From Mycolicibacterium arenosum (GTDB lineage Bacteria; Actinomycetota; Actinomycetes; Mycobacteriales; Mycobacteriaceae): a stretch of DNA of 64,000 nucleotides. Positions 24,555 through 32,957 of this stretch are shown here, piece by piece (the stretch's first letter is position 1; every line of letters starts with the position of its first letter). The stretch lies in NCBI RefSeq assembly GCF_024320865.1, contig NZ_JANDBD010000017.1:1-64000 (forward strand), read 5' to 3'. Position numbers and translations under genes: made by a program. Under the pieces are notes generated by a model. It made no database searches, was not told the DNA's origin, and worked only from the letters and a program-made list of their open reading frames with translations.

Positions 24555-25649
24555 CTAGACCAGTCGTCGGATCTCGAAGTGACCGGACGGCCAGTGCCCG
24601 ATGCGCACCGTCGACCCCCTGGTGGGCGCCTCCACCGTCTGGGTGCCCGACAGCACGATCTGCACGTGCTCGGGCACCCCCGGCGACGAGTAGTTGCACA
24701 GCATGATGTCGCCGGGCCGCGCCTGACCGGGCGGCACCGCAACCCCGGCGTGCTGGAGGTCGTACGTGGTTCGGGGGACCTCCACTCCGGCCCCCGCGAA
24801 GGCGTACTTCACCAGGCCCGAGCAGTCGAAGCCCACGCCGTCGGAGCCGCGGGTCGGTCCGCCGTCACCGCCGCCGCCCCAGGAGTACGGAACCCCCAAC
24901 TGCGAGAGCGCCCGCTTGACGACCTGCGCTCCGCGGCTGCCGTCGGCGGACGGCGCGCCCGCTCCGCCGGGCCGGCTGGCGGCGGTGCTTTGGCTCGGCA
25001 CGGCCGGCAGGGTGCTGAGGGGGAATCCGCCGAGTCCGCTGAGCAGCGATCCACCGCTCATCGGCAGGGCGGGCGTCGAGGGCATCGTGGGCATCGCCGG
25101 CATTGAGGGCATCGGCGTCATGGCGGGCATCACCGACGGTGTCGCCGTCGCGGGTGCGGTTGTGCCGGTGGGGTTTCCGACGGCGTCGTAACCGGCCGCG
25201 GTGACCCCGGCGGAGGCGGCGCGGGTGGCGGCGTCCCCGGCGGCGGTGTCCAGGGTGCCGCGGGTGTCCTCGAGGTGTCGTTTGATCGCCGCGATCAGCG
25301 CGGCCCTGCCCTCCGGGGTGTTCGTGGAGGCGCCCATGGCGGTGACGTCGGCGACGGCGGCGTCGATGACGGCGTCCATCCGGCCTCGACCGTTGCCGGC
25401 CGCGTCGAGCGCGGCGTTCAGCTGATCGTCGCCGCCGGCGTCGTGCTCGGACAGGGCCCGGACGTGGTCGTCGAGGACGGCGGACTCGGTGGCGAACGCG
25501 TCGGCGGCGCGGCCCGCGCCGTCACCGAATGCGGTGGGCGGAACCGCCACGTCGGACGTGGTCGCCGCCGGAGAAGCGCCGGCGCCGAACGACTCCCGCG
25601 CCGTACCCATTACCGCACCCGCCGATCTCACGAAACCCTCCAGACTCAC
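24555..25649 (-). CDS. NlpC/P60 peptidase with an ESX-associated N-terminal module
   Basis: 364 residues. Residues 1-160 form a helical module (FVRSAGAVMGTARESFGAG, then DDQLNAALDAAGNGRGRMD ... STNTPEGRAALIAAIKRHLEDTRGTLD) shared almost word for word with the next gene. A Pro/Met-rich linker (165-235) leads to an NlpC/P60 domain: VVKRALSQLGVPYSWGGGG, catalytic Cys276 in GFDCSGLV, and His328 in PEHVQIVL. It probably cuts peptidoglycan stem peptides. There is no Sec signal, so secretion through the ESX system via the N-terminal module is plausible. Compare NlpC proteins of the M. tuberculosis ESX-2-adjacent genes. Confidence 0.88.
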   Translation of the reverse strand: MSLEGFVRSAGAVMGTARESFGAGASPAATTSDVAVPPTAFGDGAGRAADAFATESAVLDDHVRALSEHDAGGDDQLNAALDAAGNGRGRMDAVIDAAVADVTAMGASTNTPEGRAALIAAIKRHLEDTRGTLDTAAGDAATRAASAGVTAAGYDAVGNPTGTTAPATATPSVMPAMTPMPSMPAMPTMPSTPALPMSGGSLLSGLGGFPLSTLPAVPSQSTAASRPGGAGAPSADGSRGAQVVKRALSQLGVPYSWGGGGDGGPTRGSDGVGFDCSGLVKYAFAGAGVEVPRTTYDLQHAGVAVPPGQARPGDIMLCNYSSPGVPEHVQIVLSGTQTVEAPTRGSTVRIGHWPSGHFEIRRLV

Positions 25650-26692
25650 GCTCAGTACCCCTGTCCATTCTGATGGGGGTCGAACTGTGCCACCGACACC
25701 AAATTCGTCCCGTCCGGTCGTACGTGGTACCTGCGCATCAGGTAGTTCATCGCCGCGCTGAGGTTGGCGACGGGGTCGTAGATGTTCGTGCTGGTGCCCG
25801 GCTGGTGGTTGGAGGCGAACGTCGCCGGGATCATCTGCAGGCCGCCGCGCGAGGACCCCGACGGCGCGCCGTCGACCAACCGCGCCCCGATCGCGTTGGG
25901 ATCGGAGAGGTTGACCGCATGCGGGTTGAAAGCCGATTCACGCGCAAGGGCGGTCTCCAGCCCGCGGGTCCAGCGGGCCCGTGCCGCGGGGTCCTCGATG
26001 CCCATGACGTCGAGGGCCGCCCCGATGTACCCGCGGTACGCGGCGCGGCCGCCGGGCAGGTCGTGCCGTTCGAAGCGCACGTCGTCCAGGCCGATGGCCG
26101 CCGCCGGTGAGCCGCCGCCGACCGCACGGGAGGGGACGACACCCGGCTCGGCTCGGGTGGTGCCGGTGAACAGTCCGGGCAGGTTGCCGAGGGGGAATCC
26201 GGCCGGGCCGCTCATCGGGGTGCCGCCGCTCATCGGCAGGGCCGGCATCGAGGGCATCGGGGTCGTCGAGGGCATCCCCGACGGCGGTGCCATCACGGGT
26301 GTCGCCGCGGACGTGGTTGTGCCGATGGGGTTCCCGACGGCGTCGTAGCCGGCTGCGGTGACCCCGGCGGAGGCGGCGCGGGTGGCGGCGTCACCGGCGG
26401 CGGTGTCCAGGGTGCCACGGGTGTCCTCGAGGTGTCGCTTGATCGCCGCGATCAGCGCGGCCCTGCCCTCCGGGGTGTCGGTGGAGGCGCCCATGGCGGT
26501 GACGTCGCCGACGGCGGCGTCGATGACGGCGTCCATCCGGCCTCGACCGTTGCCGGCCGCGTCGAGCGCGGCGTGCAGCTGGTCGTCGCCGCGGGTGTCC
26601 TGGTCGGTCAGCAGGCGGACGTGGTCGTCGAGGACGGCGGATTCGGTGGCGAACGCGTCGGCGGCGCGGCCTGCGCCGTCACCGAATGCGTT
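25165..26692. repeat. Direct duplication of the N-terminal module coding sequence
   Basis: About 385 bp at 25165-25550 is repeated at 26310-26692 with only scattered differences, while the downstream catalytic domains are unrelated. The identity is high enough to suggest recent duplication or continuing gene conversion. Confidence 0.85.
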
Positions 26693-26836
26693 GGGGGCGA
26701 GGCCGACTCCGGCCGGGGGCGCCGGCAGAGCACCAACGCCGAACGACTCCCGCGCCACACCCATCGCCGCACCCGCCGATCTCACGAACCCCTCCAGGCT
26801 CACGGCCGGGGTCTCCGAAACGGCGTTTCCGTCCAC
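25652..26836 (-). CDS. Lytic transglycosylase (SLT) with the same N-terminal module
   Basis: 394 residues, GTG start with GGAGGT upstream. Residues 12-170 are nearly identical to residues 2-160 of the NlpC/P60 protein. After a Pro/Met-rich linker comes an SLT-type domain with catalytic Glu300 (LARESAFNPHAVN), RGGLQMIPATFASNHQPGT and NLSAAMNYLMRRYHV. Together with the peptidase next door it would open peptidoglycan at both glycan and peptide bonds, fitting a role in passing the ESX machine or its cargo through the wall. No Sec signal. Confidence 0.88.
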   Translation of the reverse strand: MDGNAVSETPAVSLEGFVRSAGAAMGVARESFGVGALPAPPAGVGLAPNAFGDGAGRAADAFATESAVLDDHVRLLTDQDTRGDDQLHAALDAAGNGRGRMDAVIDAAVGDVTAMGASTDTPEGRAALIAAIKRHLEDTRGTLDTAAGDAATRAASAGVTAAGYDAVGNPIGTTTSAATPVMAPPSGMPSTTPMPSMPALPMSGGTPMSGPAGFPLGNLPGLFTGTTRAEPGVVPSRAVGGGSPAAAIGLDDVRFERHDLPGGRAAYRGYIGAALDVMGIEDPAARARWTRGLETALARESAFNPHAVNLSDPNAIGARLVDGAPSGSSRGGLQMIPATFASNHQPGTSTNIYDPVANLSAAMNYLMRRYHVRPDGTNLVSVAQFDPHQNGQGY

Positions 26837-26860
26837 GGCATCGTCACCGGAACCTCCCCG

Positions 26861-28417
26861 TTACGGCGAGGACGGGGACGCCGCGGGCGGATCCGCCGGT
26901 GGCGCCTGGTCACCGCCCGGCCTGCCGGCGCTGGGGTCCATCCACCCGAGGAAGTCGGGGCCGGAGTCGACGCTGGTGAGCGGTTGGACCTGCCCGGAGA
27001 CCAGCACCTTGCCGTCGCCGAGGGCCATGACGAGATGGTCCTTCCAGACCCCCACGTCGCCGGCCATCAGCTGCGTCGGCGGGATCGGAGCGGTGACCGG
27101 TGTCCCCGGAGGCGGCACCGTCACCCCCGCCTGCTGCCAGGCGTCGGCCACCGGAGCGCCGTGCAACGCGGCCGCAACGGCCTTGGCGCCCAGCGTGGTT
27201 CGCGCGTCGACGTCGGTGCCGTCGGGCAGCGCCACGGTCGTGGTCTGCTCGGTGACCGGCTGCACGTCGCCCTCGCCGTCGTGATCGTCCGACCGGGTCG
27301 CCGAGTCATCGGAGTGTGCTGCGGCCGCCTCGGTGCCGGTGTCCTTCCCGGTGTCCGCGGGATCGTCTGCCGGTGTCGCGGTCGGTTCTTCTCCGCCGTG
27401 TAGGACGGGGCCGTCGGTGTTTCCGCGGTCGTCGCCGAGTCGGTCCGAGTCGTCTCGGAAGCCGGCGTCGTCGCCGTGCGGGGTCGCCCCGGTCAGTCCG
27501 TTGAGCCCGCCCAGCGGGTCGCCGCCGAATCCCGGTACACCTCCCCCGCCGAACGTCGGCATCGACGGCATTCCCATCCCGCCGGGCATCATCCCCGCTC
27601 CCGGCATCAGGCTCTGCCCGTACGGGGCGGCCGCGGGTGCCGCGTCGGCCGGCGGGGTGGCGGCGGAGGCGGGGAACGTGCCCGGATCGGTGTAGCTGCC
27701 GGCGCTGCCACCGCCGCCGCCGGGAGTCGTTGCGCCGCTGCCGGTTCCTCCCGCATCGGTGTTCGGGTCGTCGCCCGTGCCGCCGCCGTGGTCGCCCCTC
27801 GCCGCGTCCAGATATCGCTGCGTCCGTTCACGGGTCTCACGGGCCGCGGTTTCGGCGTCGGCGATGGCCTTGTCGAGCGCGTCCTTGGCCGTCGTGAGTC
27901 GCTCCTTGAGGAACTCGCGCAGCTCCGCCTGTCCGTCCGGGGTGTTGATCCGGGGGCCGAGCTCGGCGAGCTTCGCCTCGACGTCGTGCTGCAGATCGGC
28001 GATCAACAGCTTCGCCTGAGCAGCGGCCCGCTGCACGGCCTCGTCGGTCGCCGCGGCGCTCTTGTCGAGTTCCTCGAGGTGATCCAGGATCTCGTTGATC
28101 GCCGCCGATTCGGCGTCGGCGGCGTCGGCCGCTGCGCCACTGTCCTCGTCGCCTCCCCGCGGAGGTGCGGGCGGCGGCGTGTGCTCCGGAGCCGGTGCCG
28201 GCACGGGGGGCGCGGGCGACGGTTCGGGTGAACCGGGACCGCCGGGGAACGCCGGGTTGCCCGGCGTGGTCCCTGGATACGGCGGCGCCTTGTTCGGCAG
28301 GTGCGTCGGAGGGTCGTCCCCGTTGAGGAAGTAACCCGCCAGTGCGCCCATCGGTCCTCCGATCGGGCCGGCGACCAGCGTCCCGATCAGGGCGCCGAGC
28401 ATGTTCCACTCCGCCAT
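26861..28417 (-). CDS. DUF4226-like ESX-associated protein
   Basis: 518 residues from ATG 28417. It starts with a Gly-zipper-like hydrophobic segment (MLGALIGTLVAGPIGGPMGALAGYFLNG), then a Pro-rich linker, then a ~110-residue helical module (SAAINEILDHLEELDKSAAAT ... GPRINTPDGQAELREFLKERLTTAKDALD). The module matches in layout the one in the peptidase and transglycosylase. A long Gly/Pro/Asp linker leads to a C-terminal domain (ALPDGTDVDARTTLGAKAV ... GDVGVWKDHLVMALGDGKVLV) seen in mycobacterial ESX-region proteins. Role unknown; perhaps a scaffold or substrate. Confidence 0.72.
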   Translation of the reverse strand: MAEWNMLGALIGTLVAGPIGGPMGALAGYFLNGDDPPTHLPNKAPPYPGTTPGNPAFPGGPGSPEPSPAPPVPAPAPEHTPPPAPPRGGDEDSGAAADAADAESAAINEILDHLEELDKSAAATDEAVQRAAAQAKLLIADLQHDVEAKLAELGPRINTPDGQAELREFLKERLTTAKDALDKAIADAETAARETRERTQRYLDAARGDHGGGTGDDPNTDAGGTGSGATTPGGGGGSAGSYTDPGTFPASAATPPADAAPAAAPYGQSLMPGAGMMPGGMGMPSMPTFGGGGVPGFGGDPLGGLNGLTGATPHGDDAGFRDDSDRLGDDRGNTDGPVLHGGEEPTATPADDPADTGKDTGTEAAAAHSDDSATRSDDHDGEGDVQPVTEQTTTVALPDGTDVDARTTLGAKAVAAALHGAPVADAWQQAGVTVPPPGTPVTAPIPPTQLMAGDVGVWKDHLVMALGDGKVLVSGQVQPLTSVDSGPDFLGWMDPSAGRPGGDQAPPADPPAASPSSP

Positions 28418-28431
28418 CTCGATGCGCCTCT

Positions 28432-28725
28432 CTAGAAGTCGAGTCCGCGTTCGGCGTCCGCGACCGCCTCCTGGGACGGATACCGTTGCCCGCCATCGGG
28501 GTTCGGTTGATTGGCCAGATAGCGGTCGTGCGCCACGTCGGCGACGTCCACCACCCGCCGCCCGAGTGTGTAAGCGTCCCAACGGCGGACGTCGTCCTTC
28601 AGAAAGCGCACGGCCGTCACGAAGCCGCTCTCGCTCACCTCCGCGGCCACGGTCCGCCGGGCCGAGATCGCCGAGGCCGCCACGCGGACGTCGGACGCTT
28701 CGACGTCGTCTCCGGTCACACCCAC
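28432..28725 (-). CDS. Small DUF2694/YbaB-like ESX-region protein
   Basis: 97 residues. The core (VAAEVSESGFVTAVRFLKDDVRRWDAYTLGRRVVDVADVAHDRYLA) has the beta-hairpin plus helix pattern of the YbaB/DUF2694-type proteins that accompany ESX genes. The same pattern is seen in the protein at 32586. No signal peptide. It lies 14 nt upstream of the DUF4226-like gene. Possible chaperone or regulator; not proven. Confidence 0.6.
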   Translation of the reverse strand: MGVTGDDVEASDVRVAASAISARRTVAAEVSESGFVTAVRFLKDDVRRWDAYTLGRRVVDVADVAHDRYLANQPNPDGGQRYPSQEAVADAERGLDF

Positions 28726-28881
28726 TCGACTCGCTCCTCTCGGCGACGGCCTGTGGCCGTGATGGTCATACTACACACAATCAAGCAATTGTGAACAAAT
28801 AAAAGGCAACGACGGCCGCGTGGCGGAGATCCGTACCGAGTGACCCGCGCGATCGTTTCGCATTCGCCGCCGCGCGTGGCG

Positions 28882-31506
28882 TCACGCCCGCGGTCCGCCT
28901 GCCCGTACCTCGATGTCGTTGAGCGTCTGCACCACGGCCGCACCGAAACCCGCGGTGATCGCGCAGTAGGCGATCTCGGCGAGGGGCGGTGGCCTGCGGC
29001 GCCAGCAGTTGACCAACTCGATGAACCGCGACGTGCGGTAGTAGTGCTCGTACAGCCGCATGGCGTGCTTCGCCGTCTCGGAATCGTCGTTGTCCTGAAC
29101 GCCCTGGAACTGTTCGGGCCACAGTGCGGCACCACCGCCCCGGATCTGCACCGCGGCGTCGTACTCGGCCCACGCCTCGTCGGTGGCGAGTCCGCGGTTC
29201 TGCAGGCCCAGGATGCGCTCGTCCTCCTCGGCCACCAGCGGCTGCCCGAACCCGAGATCGCCGGAATGGGCCTTCATCCCCGTGTACACCACGTTGGTCA
29301 GGATGGTGGCGGCGGTCAGCGCCGCATTCGCGTGGCCGGCGAGGCCGTCCACCCGCTCCGCGAGCGCCTGGTGGATGGTCGTCAGGCGGTGTTGGTGTGC
29401 CGCGTCGAGTGCTGGCGGCTCGGGGCACAGCGCCCGCGCCTCCACGTGCTCCATGGCGACGTAGTCGCCGGAGAAGTCGCTCGGTGTGCCCGCCCGATCG
29501 GTCGTCACCAACGCCGAGAACACCGGTCCCGAAACGCCGTTCACGGATTCCCGTAGTCGGTCGAAGTGGTCGATCAGTATCCTCGACGGCTTCTGGCTGC
29601 CCATCCACGTCGCGGCCCATCCGACCGGTAGCGCCGGATCGCACACGGCGAGCTTCGCTGCCGCCGGCAGGTACACCGACTCCGGTAGGTACCACCCGCC
29701 ACCCATGTTGCCGGCCACGAAGATCTGCGGTCCGAAGGACGACCGCAGGACCGACACCGCCCATGTGGCCAGCGTCGTCGACGCGTCACTCCCCGCCACC
29801 AACTCGGCCAGGACACGCTGCGCGAGAACAACATCCGGGTTGACGTCGCGTGAGGTCCCCGCCAACGCCGACATCGCCGCTGACGAACCGGGATTACCGG
29901 CCAGCATCGGCGGTGCCGCCCCGGCGGATGCCGCACTCTGCGCCGGAGCGCCCGGTTGCGCTCCCGAGGATCCACCGGCAGCCGCCGACGTCGAGGCGCC
30001 GCCGCCTGCGCCCCCGGCACCCGATCCCGCAGGGGTGTAGGGCGCCAACGGTTGAGCCGCACCCATCGCCGTGGGCGGCATCATCGTGCCGCCCGTGGCT
30101 CCAGCTGAAGCGCTACCACCCCCGTGACCCGCGGCTGCGGCGTCCGGGGTCGGAGTCCAGCCGCTCGGAGCAATGCCGGCCGGGCTGACCGGTGCACTTG
30201 ATGTCACCATCGGCTGCTGGGTGGCCATCGGCTGCAACGGCTCGACGTGCTGCGGCGTCACCGGCGACATACCGCCGGAGGCGCCCATGCCGGACGCGAG
30301 GCCGGACTGGAAATTCGAGCCGGCGTTCGCCATCGGCGACGGAGCAGCCTGCGCCGGCGATCCGCTCGACAAGGCCGACGCCGGCGACGTGCCGGCGTTC
30401 GCGCCCGACAGCGACCCCAACGAGCTGGGTGGTTTCGTCGCCGACCCCAGACCGGAGCTCATGCTCGAACCCATACCGCTGCCGCCGCCGGAGGAGCCGC
30501 TTCCACCCGATCCGCCCGACGGCATCTGAGGAATCCGTGAGGGCAGAGCAGACGGCGCCGGATTTCGCGCGGCATCCGCAGTGGCAGTGGCAGCGGCAGC
30601 GGTAGGAGGAAGGTTGTTCTCCGACCAGGGATTTCGGGTCGAGTCTTGCCCTAGTGGCGTCCCAGCGCCGGGATTCGCTCCCGGTGCCGTTCCGTCCGGT
30701 GTTCCACTCGGCCGTGTGTTCCTGTCGGCGCCAGCATTGGTGGCATCGCCTTCAGTCGCAGGACCTTTGGGGTTTCGTTGACTGTTCCGTGTCTGGCCGT
30801 TCTCGCCTTCACCTGTCCCGCCAGGCTCTCCCAACGCAGGCGAGAGGGGGATGTCGAAGCCCGCGTTCTGCACGAGGCCGACGACTTCCGGGTGGTACTT
30901 GGCGACGACGTTGTCGGCCTCGGTGCTGTATCTGGTGTAGACGTCCAGGGCGGCGACCGGATCCTTGCGGCACACTGCGTCGTTGAATTCGCGTTCTCCC
31001 GCCTCGGCGAGGTCGTCGATCTCCCCTTGTGCGTTGGAGACCTTCCAGGCGGCGGTGTGCGCGGCCTGGCTGGCGGATTCGTGCTTGTCCTGGTGCGCTC
31101 CCCAGAGTCGGCTGTTGGCCCGGAGGTCGGATTGAACGGCGTCGCCGGCCTCACCGGTGAGTGTGTCGTTGAACTGGTTCTCGTAGCCGCTGGACCGATC
31201 GAGCGCGGTGCCGAGCTCGCGGTGCACACCGTCGTGGAAGTCCTGCCAGTCCCTCAGGTGCTGGTAGAGCCCGTCGCTGTAGCGCCGGCCTGCTTTGATC
31301 GCACGGGCGAACGGACCGTCGCCGGCCTCCGACGCCGCGGTCCGGGCAGTGCCGCTGCCGGCGGACTTCGCGACGCGGACGGCGTCGGCGTAGAGCCGTT
31401 GCCCGACCCCCTCCACGGCACTAGCGATATCGGATGCCGTCTTGGCCGCTCCGCCGGCCGTGCTCGCGACCGCGGTAGTCGATGCGGTGTTCGTCGAACT
31501 CGCCAT
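28882..31506 (-). CDS. Large ESX-associated protein with DUF5631/DUF5632-like C-terminus
   Basis: 874 residues. The N-terminal ~230 residues are helical (RLYADAVRVAKSAGSGTAR ... YQHLRDWQDFHDGVHRELGTALDR ... AAWKVSNAQGEIDDLAEAG), resembling PPE/EspB-type substrates. A ~300-residue Gly/Ser/Pro-rich linker follows. The C-terminal ~320 residues (RDVNPDVVLAQRVLAELVAGSD, FVAGNMGGGWYLPESVYLP, VGWAATWMGSQKPSRILIDHF, MRLYEHYYRTSRFIELVN) match what I remember of DUF5631/DUF5632 proteins such as Rv3899c, near ESX-2. Probably secreted or surface-linked. Gene gap to 28725 is 156 nt. Confidence 0.72.
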   Translation of the reverse strand: MASSTNTASTTAVASTAGGAAKTASDIASAVEGVGQRLYADAVRVAKSAGSGTARTAASEAGDGPFARAIKAGRRYSDGLYQHLRDWQDFHDGVHRELGTALDRSSGYENQFNDTLTGEAGDAVQSDLRANSRLWGAHQDKHESASQAAHTAAWKVSNAQGEIDDLAEAGEREFNDAVCRKDPVAALDVYTRYSTEADNVVAKYHPEVVGLVQNAGFDIPLSPALGEPGGTGEGENGQTRNSQRNPKGPATEGDATNAGADRNTRPSGTPDGTAPGANPGAGTPLGQDSTRNPWSENNLPPTAAAATATADAARNPAPSALPSRIPQMPSGGSGGSGSSGGGSGMGSSMSSGLGSATKPPSSLGSLSGANAGTSPASALSSGSPAQAAPSPMANAGSNFQSGLASGMGASGGMSPVTPQHVEPLQPMATQQPMVTSSAPVSPAGIAPSGWTPTPDAAAAGHGGGSASAGATGGTMMPPTAMGAAQPLAPYTPAGSGAGGAGGGASTSAAAGGSSGAQPGAPAQSAASAGAAPPMLAGNPGSSAAMSALAGTSRDVNPDVVLAQRVLAELVAGSDASTTLATWAVSVLRSSFGPQIFVAGNMGGGWYLPESVYLPAAAKLAVCDPALPVGWAATWMGSQKPSRILIDHFDRLRESVNGVSGPVFSALVTTDRAGTPSDFSGDYVAMEHVEARALCPEPPALDAAHQHRLTTIHQALAERVDGLAGHANAALTAATILTNVVYTGMKAHSGDLGFGQPLVAEEDERILGLQNRGLATDEAWAEYDAAVQIRGGGAALWPEQFQGVQDNDDSETAKHAMRLYEHYYRTSRFIELVNCWRRRPPPLAEIAYCAITAGFGAAVVQTLNDIEVRAGGPRA

Positions 31507-31509
31507 CGC

Positions 31510-32199
31510 CTACGCCTCGTAGGCGCGGCAGAGGTCCCAGACTCGCTGATCTGCCTTGTTCGCCGCCTCGACCGACCAAGTTGTGGCTGGTTGAATCGCT
31601 CCTCTCGCAGCCTCTTTGCTGAAATTCGAGGCCTGGTCGCGGCCGAGCCGAAGGCTGTCCTGCACAGCCTCCCGAATACGTGAATCGGCAAAGGGGTTGT
31701 CGTGCAGAGCATCCGCGATGTAGTCCAACGTCGGCACGATGTCGAAGCCGGTGTTCTGGGGAGCCGGCATCGCTCGGTAACCGGCCGCGAATCGGGTGCA
31801 TAAGTCCACGGTCGCGGCGTTCACCTCAGCATCGGTCGGGGCTGGCGGTGACGCCTGCGTCTGTTGCTGATCGGCCGGCTCGGTGTTCAACCGACTTCCG
31901 ACGAACACCCCGCCGATACCCGCTGCGAACACGGCGGCCAGGGCGACGATGGCGGCGGTGACTAATAGTGCACGGCGAGGCTTCCCGCCCGGAGGAGCCG
32001 GCTGCTGCTGAGGCGCTGGCTGCCACGGTCCGCCCGTGTAGTGACCCTGTGGCGCCGACGGAGGCGGCCCGGGTGACCACGGAGACGAAACATCCTGTCG
32101 TTGGCCGTATTCGGGAGCATGACCGGGTTCGGACGCGATCGGCGTGTTGGCAGGCGGAGAGCCGCCAGGGGTGGGCATCGGCGGATAGGGGTTCGTCAC
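31510..32199 (-). CDS. Single-pass membrane protein with a Pro-rich cytoplasmic tail
   Basis: 229 residues. N-terminal ~75 residues are Pro/Gln/Gly-rich (YPPMPTPGGSPPANTP ... PQQQPAPPGGKPRR). One transmembrane helix follows (ALLVTAAIVALAAVFAAGIGGVFVG). The outside domain of ~120 residues (ATVDLCTRFAAGYRAMPAPQNTGFDIVPTLDYIADAL ... QRVWDLCRAYEA) has two Cys near its ends that may pair. It resembles the single-pass proteins present in several ESX loci, but I cannot name the family. Ends 3 nt before the start of the large protein downstream. Confidence 0.7.
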   Translation of the reverse strand: MTNPYPPMPTPGGSPPANTPIASEPGHAPEYGQRQDVSSPWSPGPPPSAPQGHYTGGPWQPAPQQQPAPPGGKPRRALLVTAAIVALAAVFAAGIGGVFVGSRLNTEPADQQQTQASPPAPTDAEVNAATVDLCTRFAAGYRAMPAPQNTGFDIVPTLDYIADALHDNPFADSRIREAVQDSLRLGRDQASNFSKEAARGAIQPATTWSVEAANKADQRVWDLCRAYEA

Positions 32200-32202
32200 G
32201 GA

Positions 32203-32499
32203 TCACACCTCGATCGCGCTGATGTCTGCGGCGTTGGCGGCGTCCTCCGCGGTCAGGATCGCCGTCGTACCGCCGTTGGCGGTCGTGAACGCCGTCGCCT
32301 TCGCCAGCCGATCCGCCACCAGGGACTCGTGCACGGCCGGCCACTCGGCCAGGACCGCCAACACGGACTCGTCGAGGGGGTTCGGCACCGCCACCGCCGA
32401 AACGGGCGGGGCGCCTGGGGACGTCGGCGCTTCGGCGAACCACTGCGCGGCGGTCCGACCGAACGCCGGCGCTTCGATCTTGATCGGGTTCTCGGCCAT
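32203..32499 (-). CDS. Small EspC-like helical protein
   Basis: 98 residues from ATG 32499, chosen for a GGAGG 10 nt upstream. Mostly helical (DESVLAVLAEWPAVHESLVADRLAKATAFTTANGGTTAILTAEDAANAADI), without signal peptide or WXG motif. Its size and position between an EspL-like gene and membrane proteins resemble the EspC/DUF2580 class of ESX-associated proteins, but the match is weak. It ends 3 nt before the membrane protein starts. Confidence 0.55.
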   Translation of the reverse strand: MAENPIKIEAPAFGRTAAQWFAEAPTSPGAPPVSAVAVPNPLDESVLAVLAEWPAVHESLVADRLAKATAFTTANGGTTAILTAEDAANAADISAIEV

Positions 32500-32585
32500 C
32501 GGCGATCGAACCTCCCTTTCCTGCTCGACACTCAATCCTAAAGGCGCGATCCGATCCCTAACTCACTGAAACCGTTCGACCCCGG

Positions 32586-32957
32586 TCACGTAGAACCCGC
32601 CGCGCGCAGGGCCTCCGCGAACTCCACGGCGACCGGATGCTGCGCCAATTCCTCCGGGAGGTGCGCGAAGTTCGCGAGGAACTCCTCGCTCAAGGCCTCC
32701 AACCCCTCGCGGGCCCGAAGGGCGTTCTCGCCGATCTCGTCGTTGACGGCCTCCTCGAGCTCGTCGACGGTCAACTCCTGCTGTAAGCCGGGCCGGATCG
32801 TCAGCTCGAGCAGTCGCCCCCGGCTGTCGTGTGTGACAACGACATCCGCATCGTCATCGCCGGTGGCCACGAACGCATCGGCCTTCGCCTCCCACTCGTA
32901 GACGAGGTCCAGCATCCGACCGAGTGCGTCGGAGGCGAATTGCGCCCTATCGCCCAT
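32586..32957 (-). CDS. EspL/YbaB-like protein
   Basis: 123 residues with the YbaB/EbfC-type fold as read by eye. It has an N-terminal helix (QFASDALGRMLDLVYEWEAKADAF), a beta pair (DADVVVTHDSRGRLLELTIRPGL), and a long C-terminal helix (TVDELEEAVNDEIGENALRAREGLEALSEEFL). ESX loci often encode such a protein (EspL in ESX-1), which stabilises or chaperones Esp substrates. The gene starts immediately after the stop of the 572-residue candidate substrate gene, consistent with a chaperone-cargo pair. Confidence 0.7.
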   Translation of the reverse strand: MGDRAQFASDALGRMLDLVYEWEAKADAFVATGDDDADVVVTHDSRGRLLELTIRPGLQQELTVDELEEAVNDEIGENALRAREGLEALSEEFLANFAHLPEELAQHPVAVEFAEALRAAGST

